Assembly (NCBI GenBank): GCA_947577185.1
Contig: CANPUE010000015.1
Span: 1 to 59,486, forward strand
DNA: 59,486 nt
Source of the DNA: an uncultured Lachnospiraceae bacterium
Lineage (GTDB): Bacteria > Bacillota > Clostridia > Lachnospirales > Lachnospiraceae
Reading direction: 5' to 3'
This document shows positions 1-9,929 of this stretch, piece by piece (position 1 is the stretch's first letter; every line of letters begins with the position of its first letter). The translations under genes were made by a program, and so were the position numbers. The notes under the pieces were generated by a model. It was not told where the DNA came from. It saw only the letters and a program-made list of their open reading frames with translations, and did no database searches.

Positions 1-34
1 ATTTATCCCTGTTTACAAATGTACGAAAACGGTG

Positions 35-1075
35 TTAAATCACAAACATCGCATCCCCAAAACTAAAAAACCTGTACTTTTCCCGCACAGCCTCCTCATA
101 AGCATGAAGAACCTGCTCTCTGCCCGCCAGCGCGGATACGAGCATGACTAACGTCGACTCCGGCAGATGGAAATTGGTGATCAGGGCATCCAGCACGCGG
201 AAACGATAGCCGGGATAAATAAAGATTTCGGTATTGCCGCAGCATTCCTGCACTCTTCCGTTTTCATCGGCGGCGCTCTCGATCGTCCGGCAGCTTGTCG
301 TACCGACGCAGATGACGCGGTGTCCGCTTTCTTTCGCCCTGTTGATCTTTCCGGCCGCCTCCGCCGTGATCTGGTAAAATTCGGAATGCATATGATGTTC
401 CAGAATATTCTCTGTCTTGACCGGCCGGAAGGTACCAAGCCCTACATGCAGGGTGACATAAGCAATTTCCACACCTTTTTTCTCGATCGCCTCCAACAGT
501 TTTTCCGTAAAATGCAGTCCGGCGGTCGGTGCCGCGGCGGAGCCTTCATATCTGGCATAAACTGTCTGGTATCTGTTTTTATCCTGTAATTTGTGAGTAA
601 TGTAAGGCGGCAGGGGCATCTCTCCGAGGCGGTCAAGTACTTCCTCGAAGATACCGTCATAGCAAAACTGAATCAGCCGGCTGCCCTCTTCCACGATTTC
701 CAGCACTTTGGCGCGAAGCAGACCGTCTCCAAAGACAAGTTCCATGCCGGGTCTTGCTTTTTTGCCGGGTTTTACCAGGGTCTCCCAGATATCATTTTCC
801 TTTCGTTTCAAAAGAAGCACTTCGACTGCCGCGCCGGTATCCGCCCTTACGCCCATCAGTCTGGCCGGAATCACTTTCGTATTGTTTAAAACAAGACAGT
901 CTCCGGGATTCAGATAATCTATGATCTCATGAAAAACACGGTGCCGTAACGCCCCGGTATCTTTTTGCAATACAAGGAGTCTGGACGCGCAGCGGTCCTC
1001 TAAGGGATCCTGCGCGATCAGCTCCCTGGGCAGATCAAAATAAAAGTCTGACTTCTTCCATTCTTTTTTTTCCAT
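35..1075 (-). CDS. queA: S-adenosylmethionine:tRNA ribosyltransferase-isomerase
   Basis: Makes epoxyqueuosine in tRNA by transferring and isomerising the ribosyl group of SAM onto the preQ1 base at wobble position 34 of GUN-anticodon tRNAs; cytosolic. The 346 residues match the full family length. Visible family blocks are [12 protein letters not shown] (13-24), [11 protein letters not shown] (63-73), PTAGLHFT (about 183), GTTSCRTIE (about 258) and [10 protein letters not shown] near the C-terminus. The ATG lies 44 bases after the stop of the upstream aminopeptidase gene, so co-transcription is likely. Its usual partners ruvB and tgt would lie beyond the left edge and are not visible. Identification is secure from conserved blocks along the whole protein. 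Confidence 0.96.
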   Translation of the reverse strand: MEKKEWKKSDFYFDLPRELIAQDPLEDRCASRLLVLQKDTGALRHRVFHEIIDYLNPGDCLVLNNTKVIPARLMGVRADTGAAVEVLLLKRKENDIWETLVKPGKKARPGMELVFGDGLLRAKVLEIVEEGSRLIQFCYDGIFEEVLDRLGEMPLPPYITHKLQDKNRYQTVYARYEGSAAAPTAGLHFTEKLLEAIEKKGVEIAYVTLHVGLGTFRPVKTENILEHHMHSEFYQITAEAAGKINRAKESGHRVICVGTTSCRTIESAADENGRVQECCGNTEIFIYPGYRFRVLDALITNFHLPESTLVMLVSALAGREQVLHAYEEAVREKYRFFSFGDAMFVI

Positions 1076-1119
1076 ATATTTTCCTAACGCATTCTGTCTT
1101 CCGATGCCGTCTGTTCTGT

Positions 1120-2550
1120 TTATAAGTCAGCGTATTCCAGAAATGCCATATAGCCTCTTTTGGCCTCATAAACATCTGCTTTACTGGTAGCTTCCCACGG
1201 CGCATGCATATTTAAGACTGCGACGCCGCTGTCGATGACATTCATGCCGTACAGCGCCAGAATATACGCGATCGTTCCGCCTCCGCCCAAATCTACTTTT
1301 CCAAGCTCCGCTGTCTGGAAATTCACATCCGCTTTCTCGAAAATAGCCCGGATATGTGCCAGATACTCCGCATTCGCATCATTGGAACCGGATTTTCCTC
1401 TTGCTCCGGTGAATTTGTTAAACACCATTCCGCCGCCCAGATAAGCTACATTTTTCTTATCAAAGCTGGAAGCATAGCCCGGATCAAATGCACTGCTGAC
1501 ATCGGAAGAAAGCATGCAGGAAGATGCCAGACATCTTCTTACATTCAGCTCACTGTATTCTCCGAGCAAATTCAGGACTTCCGCTACGGCATTCTCGAAG
1601 AATTTTGACTGCATTCCGGTGGCGCCGACACTGCCGATCTCTTCTTTGTCCACGAGGATACAGCAGGCAGTCCTCTCTGTCTCTTTCATCTCTAACATCG
1701 CCTTGAAAGAAGAGAATGCGCATACCCTGTCATCCTGGCCATAGCCTAAGATCATGCTCCTGTCAAAGCCCGCCTCTCTTGCTTTTCCCGCGGGAACGAT
1801 TTCCAGTTCTGCAGAGATAAAGTCCTCTTCTTCTATCTCATACATCTCTTTCAAAATAGCAAGCATGTTTTTTCTGACAGCTTCTTTCTCCGTCTTCTCT
1901 TCTGTCTGATCTTCTCCGTCTTTTTTCTCTTTTTTGTCAATAATAAGCGGCTTATTTCCGATAATGATATCCAGAGCCTCCCCTTCTATGACCGTGGAAG
2001 CTTTCTTCTCAAGCTGCTCCTGTGCCAGATGGATCAGCAGATCTGATACGAAAAATACCGGATCGTCCTCGTTTTCGCCCACATTAACCTCAACGGTGGT
2101 CCCGTCTTTTTTAACAATCACACCATGAATAGCAAGCGGGATCGTCACCCACTGGTATTTCTTGACGCCGCCATAATAATGCGTATCAAGGTAAGCAAAA
2201 CCGCCTTCTTCGTACAGGGGATTTTGTTTCACATCAAGGCGCGGGGAGTCGATATGCGCGCCGAGGATATTCATGCCTTCTGTCATCGCTTTTTTTCCGA
2301 TCCGGAACATAACGATGGATTTGTTCATCCATACGGCATATACCTTATCTCCGGTCTTTAACGGGGTCTTTTGAGCGATCAGCGCATTCAGTTCCTGATA
2401 GCCTGCTTTTTCCGCCTCGTTGACAATCGTGTCGATGCATTCGCGCTCCGTCTTTCCGTTATCCAGAAAGTTCATATACTCTCTGGCAAAAGCATCTACT
2501 TCCTGCATCTGTTTCTCATCATAAGTTTCCCATGTGTTTTTTGTTTCCAT
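1120..2550 (-). CDS. M18 family metallo-aminopeptidase
   Basis: Cytosolic zinc aminopeptidase of family M18, which trims N-terminal residues (often acidic) from peptides. Expected metal-ligand segments are present: AHIDSPRLD in the first third, [12 protein letters not shown] in the middle, and a C-terminal MHAPWE. A Lys/Glu-rich insertion sits around residues 205-235. The open frame extends 16 codons further upstream, but the ATG at 2550 ([10 protein letters not shown]) has an AAAAGGAG ribosome site 8 bases before it, so I chose that start, giving 476 residues. It follows pheT by about 65 bases and precedes queA, which suggests a housekeeping operon reading through from pheST. The family is clear; exact substrate preference is not readable. 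Confidence 0.93.
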   Translation of the reverse strand: METKNTWETYDEKQMQEVDAFAREYMNFLDNGKTERECIDTIVNEAEKAGYQELNALIAQKTPLKTGDKVYAVWMNKSIVMFRIGKKAMTEGMNILGAHIDSPRLDVKQNPLYEEGGFAYLDTHYYGGVKKYQWVTIPLAIHGVIVKKDGTTVEVNVGENEDDPVFFVSDLLIHLAQEQLEKKASTVIEGEALDIIIGNKPLIIDKKEKKDGEDQTEEKTEKEAVRKNMLAILKEMYEIEEEDFISAELEIVPAGKAREAGFDRSMILGYGQDDRVCAFSSFKAMLEMKETERTACCILVDKEEIGSVGATGMQSKFFENAVAEVLNLLGEYSELNVRRCLASSCMLSSDVSSAFDPGYASSFDKKNVAYLGGGMVFNKFTGARGKSGSNDANAEYLAHIRAIFEKADVNFQTAELGKVDLGGGGTIAYILALYGMNVIDSGVAVLNMHAPWEATSKADVYEAKRGYMAFLEYADL

Positions 2551-2615
2551 GCTCTTTGCTCCTTTTCTTTCCATATTTACAGTTCTCTGCCGTTTCATGG
2601 CCGGGCAGCCGCCAT

Positions 2616-5045
2616 TTAACTTCTCAGTTCTATTCCCATGCCCTCGAGTCCGTTGAGAATCTTTTTCATGACGGCCGTCACATCCGCGTCTTCCAGCGTC
2701 CTGTCTTTTGCGCGGAAAGTGATAGAATATGCCAGCGATTTAAATCCCTTTTTGATCTGGCTGCCCTCATAAATATCAAACAGCTTATAGTCCTCTAAGA
2801 GTTTTCCGCCGCGCTGTGTGATCATGGCCTCGATCTCTCCCGCCAGGATCTCCTTTGGCACGACCATACTGATATCCCGCGATACGGCCGGATATTTGGC
2901 CAGACTCACATATTTCCTGTCGAATGAAGCAAACGGCAGGATCTCCGGCATATCAAGCACGGCGATATATGCTTTTGTCTTCAGATCGTAATTGTCGCAG
3001 ACTTCCGGATGCACTTCTCCCAGATACCCTACAATGCTTCCCTCATAGCAGATGTTTGCCTGACGTCCCGGATGCAGGAAGTTCTTGCCTGCTTTCGGAT
3101 CATAAACAGCTTTTTTGTGCATGCCGATACTGTCAAAAAACTCTTCCACCACACCCTTCATCGTGAAGAAATCGCCGTTACCGTACATGCCGAGTGTAAA
3201 CTGCATTCTCTCGTCGGGCAGTTTTGAAAGCGGCAGGCTTTCCGGCAGATAAATATTGCCCAGCTCGTAAAGCCGCACATCTTTGTTCCGCCTGTTATAG
3301 TTTGTCGCAAGGCTCGTGAGCATACCGTTAAGAGAGATCGTCCGCATGATGGAAAAATCTTCCCCAAGCGGATTGGCAATCGTAACTGCACTGCGCAGTT
3401 TATCCTCCGGCGAAAGCAAAAGTTTATCAAATACTTTCGGGCTCTCGAAGGAATAGCACATTCCCTGTGAAAAACCGCAGTATTCCGCGATGTCTCTTGC
3501 TTTCTGTTCGATTCTTAATTTGAATGGTAATTTCCCTGTCGTCGCTTCCCCGTTCGGCAATGTCATAGGGATTTTGTCATAACCGTAGAAACGCGCTACC
3601 TCCTCCGCGATATCGGCTATACCTTCCAGATCCTGACGGAACGAAGGAATCACGAGAACTTCCGTGCCGTCTTCCTGTTTTTCAAGCGTCAGCTCCAGCC
3701 TTTCAAAGATCTCTTTCATCTCCTGTTCAGAGACATCCGTTCCAAGAAGCGCATTGATACGGTTTTTGTCAAACCGGATCTTTTTCAGTTCCGCAAGAGG
3801 TACACAGACATCCACCATTCCGTCCACCACTTCACCGCAGCCAAGTTCCTGTATCAGCTGACATGCCCTGTCAATCGCTGCCTGTGCATTGCGCGGATCC
3901 AGCCCTTTTTCAAAAATACCCGACGCGTCAGTACGCAGCCCGAGTCTTTTGGCAGATTTACGGATATTGGCGCCGTTAAAAGTCGCCGCCTCGAACAACA
4001 CTGTCTTTACGTTGTCGGTAATCTTGGAATTTTCTCCTCCCATAATACCGGCAATCCCGATCTCCTTGTCCGCGTCACAGATCATCAGCATATCTTTGTC
4101 CAGATTACGCATCTGTCCATCCAGTGTCTGGAAAACGTCGCCGTCTTTTGCACGGCGCACGATGATCTTATGACCCGCCACCATATCCAGGTCAAACGCA
4201 TGCATCGGCTGTCCATACTCTTCCATAACGTAATTGGTAATGTCAACGAGGTTATTGATCGGGCGGATACCGCTCGCCGCAAGCCGCAGCTGCATCCACT
4301 TCGGAGAGGGTGCGATCTTAATATTCGTGCAGACTCTCGCACAGTAACGCGGGCACAGTTCCGCATCCTCAACTTCCACGCTGATATAGTCTTCTACTTT
4401 CCCGCTGTCCGCCTTCACTTCCACCTGCGGCGCGACAAAGGGCTTTTTGAACGTTGCCGCCGCTTCTCTGGCAACACCGAGCACACTATAACAGTCTACT
4501 CGGTTGGACGTAATTTCATACTCAAATACGGTATCACGCAAGCCAAGCGCCTCCACAGCATCCGCACCAACCTGTGCGTCCTCCGGGAAAATATAAATGC
4601 CAAGTTCCGGCGCCTCCGGATACATTTCTCTGGAAGAGCCCAATTCCTCGATCGAGCACATCATACCGTTAGACGGCACACCGCGAAGTTTGCCGGCCTT
4701 TATCACGATACCGTCCTCCGGAAGCGGCCCGCCGTCGTGACCGCCTGCCACTTTACCGCCGTCTAATACGACAGGGACTTTATCACCTTCTTTTACATTC
4801 GGCGCTCCTGTGACGATCTGGATCACCTCATTCCCGATATCCACCTGACAGACGATCAGCTTATCCGCATCCGGGTGTTTTTCTATTTTCTGTATCTGTC
4901 CGATCACGATCTTTTCCAGATTCTTATCCCGCCTTGCGTAAGTTTCCACTTTCGTTCCCGTCAGGGTCATAGCATCCGCATATTCCTGATCCGTACAGGA
5001 TAACTCCGGCACATATGCCTTAATCCATGATAGCGATGTATTCAT
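2616..5045 (-). CDS. pheT: phenylalanyl-tRNA synthetase beta subunit
   Basis: Beta chain of the alpha2-beta2 enzyme that charges tRNA-Phe. At 809 residues it is the full bacterial length. Domain order: N-terminal EMAP-like tRNA-binding domain (about 40-150), B3/B4 editing domain (about 210-390), B5 DNA-binding-like domain (about 400-475), catalytic-like core, and a C-terminal ferredoxin-fold anticodon-binding domain (about 715-808) starting near the KYPAVSRDIS block. The characteristic RGVPSNGMMCS segment and YEITSNRVDC block are present. It follows pheS by 83 bases on the same strand, so both are controlled by the T-box leader upstream of pheS. Confidence 0.97.
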   Translation of the reverse strand: MNTSLSWIKAYVPELSCTDQEYADAMTLTGTKVETYARRDKNLEKIVIGQIQKIEKHPDADKLIVCQVDIGNEVIQIVTGAPNVKEGDKVPVVLDGGKVAGGHDGGPLPEDGIVIKAGKLRGVPSNGMMCSIEELGSSREMYPEAPELGIYIFPEDAQVGADAVEALGLRDTVFEYEITSNRVDCYSVLGVAREAAATFKKPFVAPQVEVKADSGKVEDYISVEVEDAELCPRYCARVCTNIKIAPSPKWMQLRLAASGIRPINNLVDITNYVMEEYGQPMHAFDLDMVAGHKIIVRRAKDGDVFQTLDGQMRNLDKDMLMICDADKEIGIAGIMGGENSKITDNVKTVLFEAATFNGANIRKSAKRLGLRTDASGIFEKGLDPRNAQAAIDRACQLIQELGCGEVVDGMVDVCVPLAELKKIRFDKNRINALLGTDVSEQEMKEIFERLELTLEKQEDGTEVLVIPSFRQDLEGIADIAEEVARFYGYDKIPMTLPNGEATTGKLPFKLRIEQKARDIAEYCGFSQGMCYSFESPKVFDKLLLSPEDKLRSAVTIANPLGEDFSIMRTISLNGMLTSLATNYNRRNKDVRLYELGNIYLPESLPLSKLPDERMQFTLGMYGNGDFFTMKGVVEEFFDSIGMHKKAVYDPKAGKNFLHPGRQANICYEGSIVGYLGEVHPEVCDNYDLKTKAYIAVLDMPEILPFASFDRKYVSLAKYPAVSRDISMVVPKEILAGEIEAMITQRGGKLLEDYKLFDIYEGSQIKKGFKSLAYSITFRAKDRTLEDADVTAVMKKILNGLEGMGIELRS

Positions 5046-5128
5046 AGCTTTTATTCCTTTCTGCTCCGTTCTATTCTTAACTGTCCTATTCTGTTCTCAG
5101 AACCCGGTATCGGTTTTCCTGACACGCT

Positions 5129-6154
5129 TTAAAACTGTCTCAAAAACCGCACATCATTCTCATACAGCAGTCTCATATCATCAATTTCATATTTTAAGAG
5201 TGCGATACGCTCTAATCCCATACCGAACGCAAAGCCCGAATATGCTTCCGGATCGATCCCACTCATTTTCAGCACGTTTGGATGTACCATACCACAGCCC
5301 AAAATCTCGATCCAGCCGGATCCTTTACAAAAGCGGCAGCCTTTTCCACCGCACTTAAAGCAGCTCACATCCATCTCTGCACTCGGCTCTGTGAAGTTGA
5401 AGTGATGCGGTCGGAACTTCACTCTCGTCTCTTCTCCGAACAGTTCTCTGGCAAATTCTGCCAGCGTCCCCTTCAGATCTGCAAAGGTGATCTGCTTATC
5501 AATCACCAGCCCTTCTATCTGATGGAAAGACGGCGAGTGTGTTGCATCCACCTCATCGGAACGGAATACCCTGCCCGGTGCGATCATACGGATCGGCAGT
5601 TTCCCTTTTTCCATCTCATGCACCTGTGTCCCGGAGGTCTGCGTGCGCAACAGGAAATCACCGCTGATATAAAACGTATCCTGCTCGTCCTTCGCCGGAT
5701 GATCCGCCGGAATATTCAATGCCTCGAAATTATAATAATCGGTCTCGATCTCCGGGCCTTCCACGACCTCATAGCCCATACCGATAAAGATGCGTTCCAC
5801 TTCCTCCATCGCAATTGTGTTTGGATGGCGGTGTCCCACTTCGTTCTTTTTGGCCGGCAGCGTAACATCGATTACTTCTGCTCTCATCTGTGCTTCTCTT
5901 GCCGCCCTCTCCATTTTGGTGATTGCCTCTTCGAGCACCTTCTCGATCTGCTCTCTCGTCTCATTGACAAGCTGGCCTACCTTAGGGCGTTCTTCCGGAG
6001 CCACGTCCTTCATTCCCTTTAAGACACCTGTCAGTTCTCCCTTTTTCCCAAGGAAATTAATGCGGACTTCATTCAGCTTTTCCAGTGCATCGCTGTTTTC
6101 AATCTGCTGCAATGCCTCGGCTTTTAACTGCTCCAATCTCTCTTTCATAGCCAT
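5129..6154 (-). CDS. pheS: phenylalanyl-tRNA synthetase alpha subunit
   Basis: Catalytic alpha chain of phenylalanyl-tRNA synthetase. The 341 residues are family length: an N-terminal coiled-coil arm (about 1-85) followed by the class II catalytic core. Motif 2 is seen as GRVFRSDEVDATHSPSFHQ and motif 3 as GFAFGMGLERIAL. A four-cysteine segment, CFKCGGKGCRFC, lies about residue 252. The start ATG has a GGAGG site 8 bases upstream. The first gene of pheST, 86 bases downstream of the T-box terminator stem, so uncharged tRNA-Phe should raise its expression. Confidence 0.97.
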   Translation of the reverse strand: MAMKERLEQLKAEALQQIENSDALEKLNEVRINFLGKKGELTGVLKGMKDVAPEERPKVGQLVNETREQIEKVLEEAITKMERAAREAQMRAEVIDVTLPAKKNEVGHRHPNTIAMEEVERIFIGMGYEVVEGPEIETDYYNFEALNIPADHPAKDEQDTFYISGDFLLRTQTSGTQVHEMEKGKLPIRMIAPGRVFRSDEVDATHSPSFHQIEGLVIDKQITFADLKGTLAEFARELFGEETRVKFRPHHFNFTEPSAEMDVSCFKCGGKGCRFCKGSGWIEILGCGMVHPNVLKMSGIDPEAYSGFAFGMGLERIALLKYEIDDMRLLYENDVRFLRQF

Positions 6155-6240
6155 TTCTATTTTCCTCCTTCCAATCTTTCCCTTTCTATCGCCTCACGGC
6201 ACACTTCCAAAGTCAGACCGATGTCCGAACAATGGAATAC

Positions 6241-6273
6241 AAAAAACGCCCCATATGCAAAACACATGGGACG
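6241..6273 (-). terminator. T-box regulated terminator
   Basis: On the minus strand an 11-base-pair stem (CGTCCCATGTG pairing with CATATGGGGCG, with two G-U pairs) around a TTTTG loop is followed by six T residues. It lies eight bases after the T-box core and ends about 86 bases before pheS, exactly where the regulated terminator of a T-box leader is expected. Confidence 0.9.
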
Positions 6274-6502
6274 AAAAAACCGCGGTACCACCCAGATTCC
6301 TGTTTTTTACAAAACAGGCTCTCTATGCGCGTAACGAGCGCGTGACGTCTCGAACTACAGGGTCAGTGACCGTTCCCTCAAGAAGCTCCGGCGGGAAATT
6401 GGGAATACTGTCTGAACTTGAGGAAGCTTACAGCCGGTGACTTCCTCTCTCTGCAAGAAAACAGTTCCTGTTAACGCCTTCAAAGCTTTTATCTGTCATA
6501 TT
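6241..6502 (-). promoter_or_regulatory. T-box leader controlling pheST
   Basis: Transcribed leader that binds tRNA-Phe and allows transcription of pheST when the tRNA is uncharged. The invariant T-box core TGGTACCGCG is at 6281-6290 on the minus strand. It is followed by a terminator stem (6241-6273), preceded by a purine-rich AGAGAGG and a long imperfect stem region (about 6365-6445) that fits Stem I. Leader length from the predicted start to the terminator is about 262 bases, typical for the class. A TTC triplet at 6382-6384 on the 3' side of Stem I is a candidate Phe specifier, but I did not fold the RNA, so the specifier is uncertain. Confidence 0.93.
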
Positions 6503-6508
6503 GACTAC

Positions 6509-6537
6509 AGTTTAATGACTTTTTGCAGATTTGTCAA
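6509..6537 (-). promoter_or_regulatory. sigma-A type promoter of the T-box/pheST transcript
   Basis: TTGACA at 6532-6537 and TAAACT at 6509-6514 (minus strand) are separated by 17 bases. The -35 box is a perfect consensus. The whole promoter lies within or overlapping the last codons of the preceding YihY-type gene, placing the transcript start near 6502, just before the T-box leader. Confidence 0.8.
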
Positions 6538-7369
6538 GCCATCCGAAAAGAAATTTGTAAACGGGTCCGAAATAGCGGTTGATATGCGCTCCGATCAGTA
6601 AAATATACATCATCATATAAAACCAGAACATCAAAATGACAATTGTCGTCAGGCTCCCATACGTACCAAATCCGTTAAAATACTCGATGTAAACGGAAAA
6701 AATGTAAGAGGCGACACTCCAGATGACCGCCGAAAAAGCCGCTCCCGGAAGCTGTCTCCTGAATTTTAAAGTGATTCCCGGAATAAATGTGTAGATCATC
6801 GCAAAAAACAGGGTCAGAACACACCAGGAAAATAAAAAACGGAAATGCATGATAAACTGCACGACGATCTTTAAGTGCGGGAAATCCTGCAGGGCAATAT
6901 TGACGATGACATTTCCAAACACCATGATAAACACGGAAAGGATAATGGCGATCAGCATGATCACGGTATAAAAGCAGGCGATTGTCCGAAGCAGCAGATA
7001 ATTTCGCTTTTCTTCAATGTCATTGACTTCATTGAGTCCCTGAATCAGTGCAAGCACCGCCTTAGCCGCAGACCAGATCGTCACGATCGCAAATATGGTA
7101 ATGGTGCCTGCCGATCTGGCGTAGACATCGTAGACAACATTTTCTACAAAGCCGCCCATCGTCTCCGGAACGACTTTCATAAATGCCATGATCAGATTTT
7201 CCGCCGTTAACGACGTATACGGCAGAACCGCACACAGCGCCATGAGCAGGGGCATCATGGACAAAAAAAGGAAAAACGCCGCGCTGGCCGCGAAGGCGCT
7301 GATATTCTTGCGTGTCATCTGTTTTGAAAAATCTTTGAAAATGAAAAAAAGTCTGATTACTGTTCTCAT
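6512..7369 (-). CDS. YihY/BrkB family membrane protein
   Basis: Inner-membrane protein of the YihY/virulence factor BrkB family, once called ribonuclease BN; its transport or envelope role is not established. The 285 residues contain about six strongly hydrophobic segments (roughly 25-50, 90-110, 130-155, 170-195, 210-235, 245-270), and the family-typical YGSLTTIVILMFWFYMMMY occurs near residue 240. The ATG overlaps the stop of the upstream SpoIID-like gene (ATGA), so the two are translationally coupled. The 3' end contains the promoter for the downstream pheST T-box transcript. Confidence 0.88.
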   Translation of the reverse strand: MRTVIRLFFIFKDFSKQMTRKNISAFAASAAFFLFLSMMPLLMALCAVLPYTSLTAENLIMAFMKVVPETMGGFVENVVYDVYARSAGTITIFAIVTIWSAAKAVLALIQGLNEVNDIEEKRNYLLLRTIACFYTVIMLIAIILSVFIMVFGNVIVNIALQDFPHLKIVVQFIMHFRFLFSWCVLTLFFAMIYTFIPGITLKFRRQLPGAAFSAVIWSVASYIFSVYIEYFNGFGTYGSLTTIVILMFWFYMMMYILLIGAHINRYFGPVYKFLFGWLDKSAKSH

Positions 7370-9645
7370 TGCCGTACCTCACAGTCTGTAAAAAAATTCT
7401 TCAGAATTTCCTGATAAGAATATCCCAGACTACCCATCTCTTTCGCACCATTTTGCGACATGCCTACGCCGTGTCCGTATCCGCCGCCAGTCAAACTATA
7501 TCCTACCACATCTTCTCCCGATTTTCCAGTTTCGATCACAAAAAATCCACTCGGCAGAAGCGTCTTTGCAGATACGCTGCTCCCGTCCTGTCTGGTCACT
7601 TTGCTTATGCCGTCACAGAGGATCCGGCGGATGTTATGTTCTGAAATGACTTTGATCACGGCCCTGCTCCCTGTGATCAGCATCTCATCCGCCACACCGC
7701 CCGGTCCTCTTTTGCTGATCATGATGTCCTGAAGCGTTCCGATCTCTTCAACCGGCTCCGATACGTAATATTCCTCTTCCCCATTCTCCTTTTTTGTGAG
7801 AATCAGGGATGCATTTGCCTGATAACGTTCTTTGATCCTTGCAAGCATCTCATCTATATCGATCTGCGTGACTTCATACTGCCACCTGTACCACGGTTCC
7901 CTGCTCTCGAAGTCATTCTCATCCACTCCGGTAATAAAACTGGAAAAAAGCGCTTCTTCCCCCATCTCATCTGCGTCTGCCGAAGACGCTCTGACTTCTT
8001 CCGGCGCCAGCTTAGAAGCCGGTATATAGGGAATCGCCTCATTTGTCTGCGACTTCCATATCCTCGTATCCGTACCGTAGCCGCATGAGGTAGAATAATA
8101 ATAGTTATCCGCAAGTTCATCTCCATAATACAACATCATACCCGATGTTTCATTCACTGCCGTCGTGGTCGCCGCATTTTCCACCAGATTATGGTAAACC
8201 TGATAGGATGTCGTATTATCCAGGTGTGCACCGTAAGCGGCAAACCCCGCATGCAGAACATAGCGGAAGGCATATGTCCTCGCACAGACCGCCTGTGCCT
8301 TTAACGCCTCCATCGGATAAGACGCCGGCATTTCACTCGGCACGACCGCATACAGATATTCTTCTAACGGCAGTTCATTGATGATGACCATTCCCTGCGC
8401 AGACTTATAAAATTCCAGCGCTCCCCTGTAATAGTCATCTCCATAGGAAATACCGGCAATCTCCAATTTTACCCTGTCGGTCAGGGCTTTGCTCTGAAAT
8501 GTGCGTCTCTCACCCTCTGCCATCGCATCCGCTTCTACAGTGATCTGTTCCCCGTCCACATAGACAGACGCCCTGTCAAAATAATAATTTCCCTTTTGCG
8601 TATTCTTCAATAAAACACGGATCTGTTCCATCTCCCCTTCCCTTGATACGAGGCAGGCCGCAATTTTATCATCCGCAATGACAAAATCGGTATAATCGTA
8701 ACCGATCATCAGATCTTCTTTCCGTTGGCTCTCCAGTGTTCCGCAAAGTTTATAGATTTCCAGTCCTGGCTCCATTTCATAAATTCCATATCCTTCTATC
8801 TCCATAGAATCATCGGCCACCCGCAGCAGTTTGCCGCGGATCTTCTCCTGCTTTTCCGAAACATCCGTCAGTTCTCCATTTTCGAACGTCAGATCCGCAA
8901 CCTGTTCCCTCTGAACCGGCTGATTTGTCACGGCGGCAAAATCAAGCTGATGATAAAAACAGTCTACATCATAAACACCGTTTTCCCCGATACTTTCCCT
9001 GACCCAGACATTTTCCAGAATCGTTTTTTCATCTAACACCCTGATACTCGTCAGAAGTTCCTCTCCTTTGACATAGACCTCTTCTTTTGAAAAGACAGAA
9101 TTTGCAAAAGAAGAAGAACAATAGACATACTCGCTGTTTTGCGTAAACAGCTTTTTCTCCTCTTCGTCCACCTTCAATATAAATACCGTGGTTTTCCAGA
9201 TAGAAGAAGCCGTATCAAAATGGGCCAGCATAAGCTGATATGCCTGATACCAGTCCTCTTTCAAAAATGCATGGTCCTCTTTGTATTTATCCGCAAAATC
9301 CGGAATGCCTTTTTCAGCGCCGCCGATCTGTTCATAAATTTCCTGATACTGTCCGTAGGTAAGTTCTGTTCTATCCGCATCCGGCTTTGTATCGTCTTTT
9401 TTCTCTGCACGAAGTTCCGCTTCCTCAAATTCTACAGATAATCCCAGCGCCTCCATCAGAATATGTACATCTTCACGGCTGATCTTCTCTCCTTCGGGCG
9501 CTTCTTTTTTTCGACCGGTTTCCATCCTGCCCAGCCAGATACAGAACAGAAACACCATTCCGGCCACAATTGCAAGCAGTTTTATCAGATTTTCGACTGT
9601 CTGGTCTTTCCTTCCGGTATTTCTCCCTCCAGGACTTTCCCTCAT
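7366..9645 (-). CDS. membrane-anchored SpoIID/LytB domain protein
   Basis: Predicted cell-wall enzyme of the SpoIID family, whose characterised sporulation member is a lytic transglycosylase that cleaves glycan strands. A short basic N-terminus is followed by one membrane segment (about 20-40), then a roughly 370-residue region I do not recognise, then the SpoIID domain (about 410-740). In it VPSEMPASYPMEALKAQAV carries the expected catalytic glutamate, and GGGYGHGVGMSQNGA marks its end. At 759 residues it is about twice the length of classical SpoIID. It is coupled by a 4-base overlap to the YihY-type gene. Because it is not in a spoIID-spoIIIE-type context, I do not assign it as the sporulation spoIID itself. 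Confidence 0.85.
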   Translation of the reverse strand: MRESPGGRNTGRKDQTVENLIKLLAIVAGMVFLFCIWLGRMETGRKKEAPEGEKISREDVHILMEALGLSVEFEEAELRAEKKDDTKPDADRTELTYGQYQEIYEQIGGAEKGIPDFADKYKEDHAFLKEDWYQAYQLMLAHFDTASSIWKTTVFILKVDEEEKKLFTQNSEYVYCSSSFANSVFSKEEVYVKGEELLTSIRVLDEKTILENVWVRESIGENGVYDVDCFYHQLDFAAVTNQPVQREQVADLTFENGELTDVSEKQEKIRGKLLRVADDSMEIEGYGIYEMEPGLEIYKLCGTLESQRKEDLMIGYDYTDFVIADDKIAACLVSREGEMEQIRVLLKNTQKGNYYFDRASVYVDGEQITVEADAMAEGERRTFQSKALTDRVKLEIAGISYGDDYYRGALEFYKSAQGMVIINELPLEEYLYAVVPSEMPASYPMEALKAQAVCARTYAFRYVLHAGFAAYGAHLDNTTSYQVYHNLVENAATTTAVNETSGMMLYYGDELADNYYYSTSCGYGTDTRIWKSQTNEAIPYIPASKLAPEEVRASSADADEMGEEALFSSFITGVDENDFESREPWYRWQYEVTQIDIDEMLARIKERYQANASLILTKKENGEEEYYVSEPVEEIGTLQDIMISKRGPGGVADEMLITGSRAVIKVISEHNIRRILCDGISKVTRQDGSSVSAKTLLPSGFFVIETGKSGEDVVGYSLTGGGYGHGVGMSQNGAKEMGSLGYSYQEILKNFFTDCEVRQ

Positions 9646-9691
9646 TCCCGTTTCCCATCTCCCTCATTTTCATTTTCCAGATCCGAAATTT

Positions 9692-9722
9692 CCAAAAGAA
9701 AAAGCAGTCATAACGACTGCTT
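9692..9722 (-). terminator. intrinsic terminator of the 6S RNA gene
   Basis: On the minus strand an eight-base-pair stem (AAGCAGTC with GACTGCTT, loop about five bases) is followed by TTTTTCTTTT. It lies about 18 bases after the closing stem of the 6S RNA and before the SpoIID-like gene, which starts at 9645. Confidence 0.85.
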
Positions 9723-9739
9723 CTTCTTTTGTATCTTTC

Positions 9740-9922
9740 CCCAAAATGCCGGATCCTGTATTTTGACTCCTAGCAAAAGCTAGGTGGGTAACCGCAATCA
9801 TGTTTCTGCCTTCCACTGCATAAGGTCTAAAACCGGAGGCCTGACATACGCATGACGATTTAGGAATCCCGTTTAAAGTAACTGTAGGTTCAAAATAACA
9901 GGAATTATCGAACATCTCAGGT
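9740..9922 (-). ncRNA. ssrS: 6S RNA
   Basis: Small RNA that mimics an open promoter and binds the sigma-A RNA polymerase holoenzyme. The predicted transcript is about 183 bases, the usual 6S size. Its 5' end reads CTGAGATGTTCG, close to the start of known 6S RNAs. The 5' arm at 9890-9903 (TCCTGTTATTTTGA) pairs with the 3' arm at 9754-9766 (TCAAAATACAGGA) with one bulged base. Extra pairing of CTA/TAG inside and GATGTT/GGCATT outside forms the long closing stem around a central purine-rich bubble. It has its own promoter and terminator. An 81-codon open frame on the same strand runs through the RNA and is not a protein gene. Confidence 0.82.
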
Positions 9923-9929
9923 TAATTCT

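Noticed and set aside
9670..9915. 81-codon open frame on the minus strand
   Set aside because: It runs through the 6S RNA and its terminator; no ribosome site, and its composition is explained by the RNA structure.
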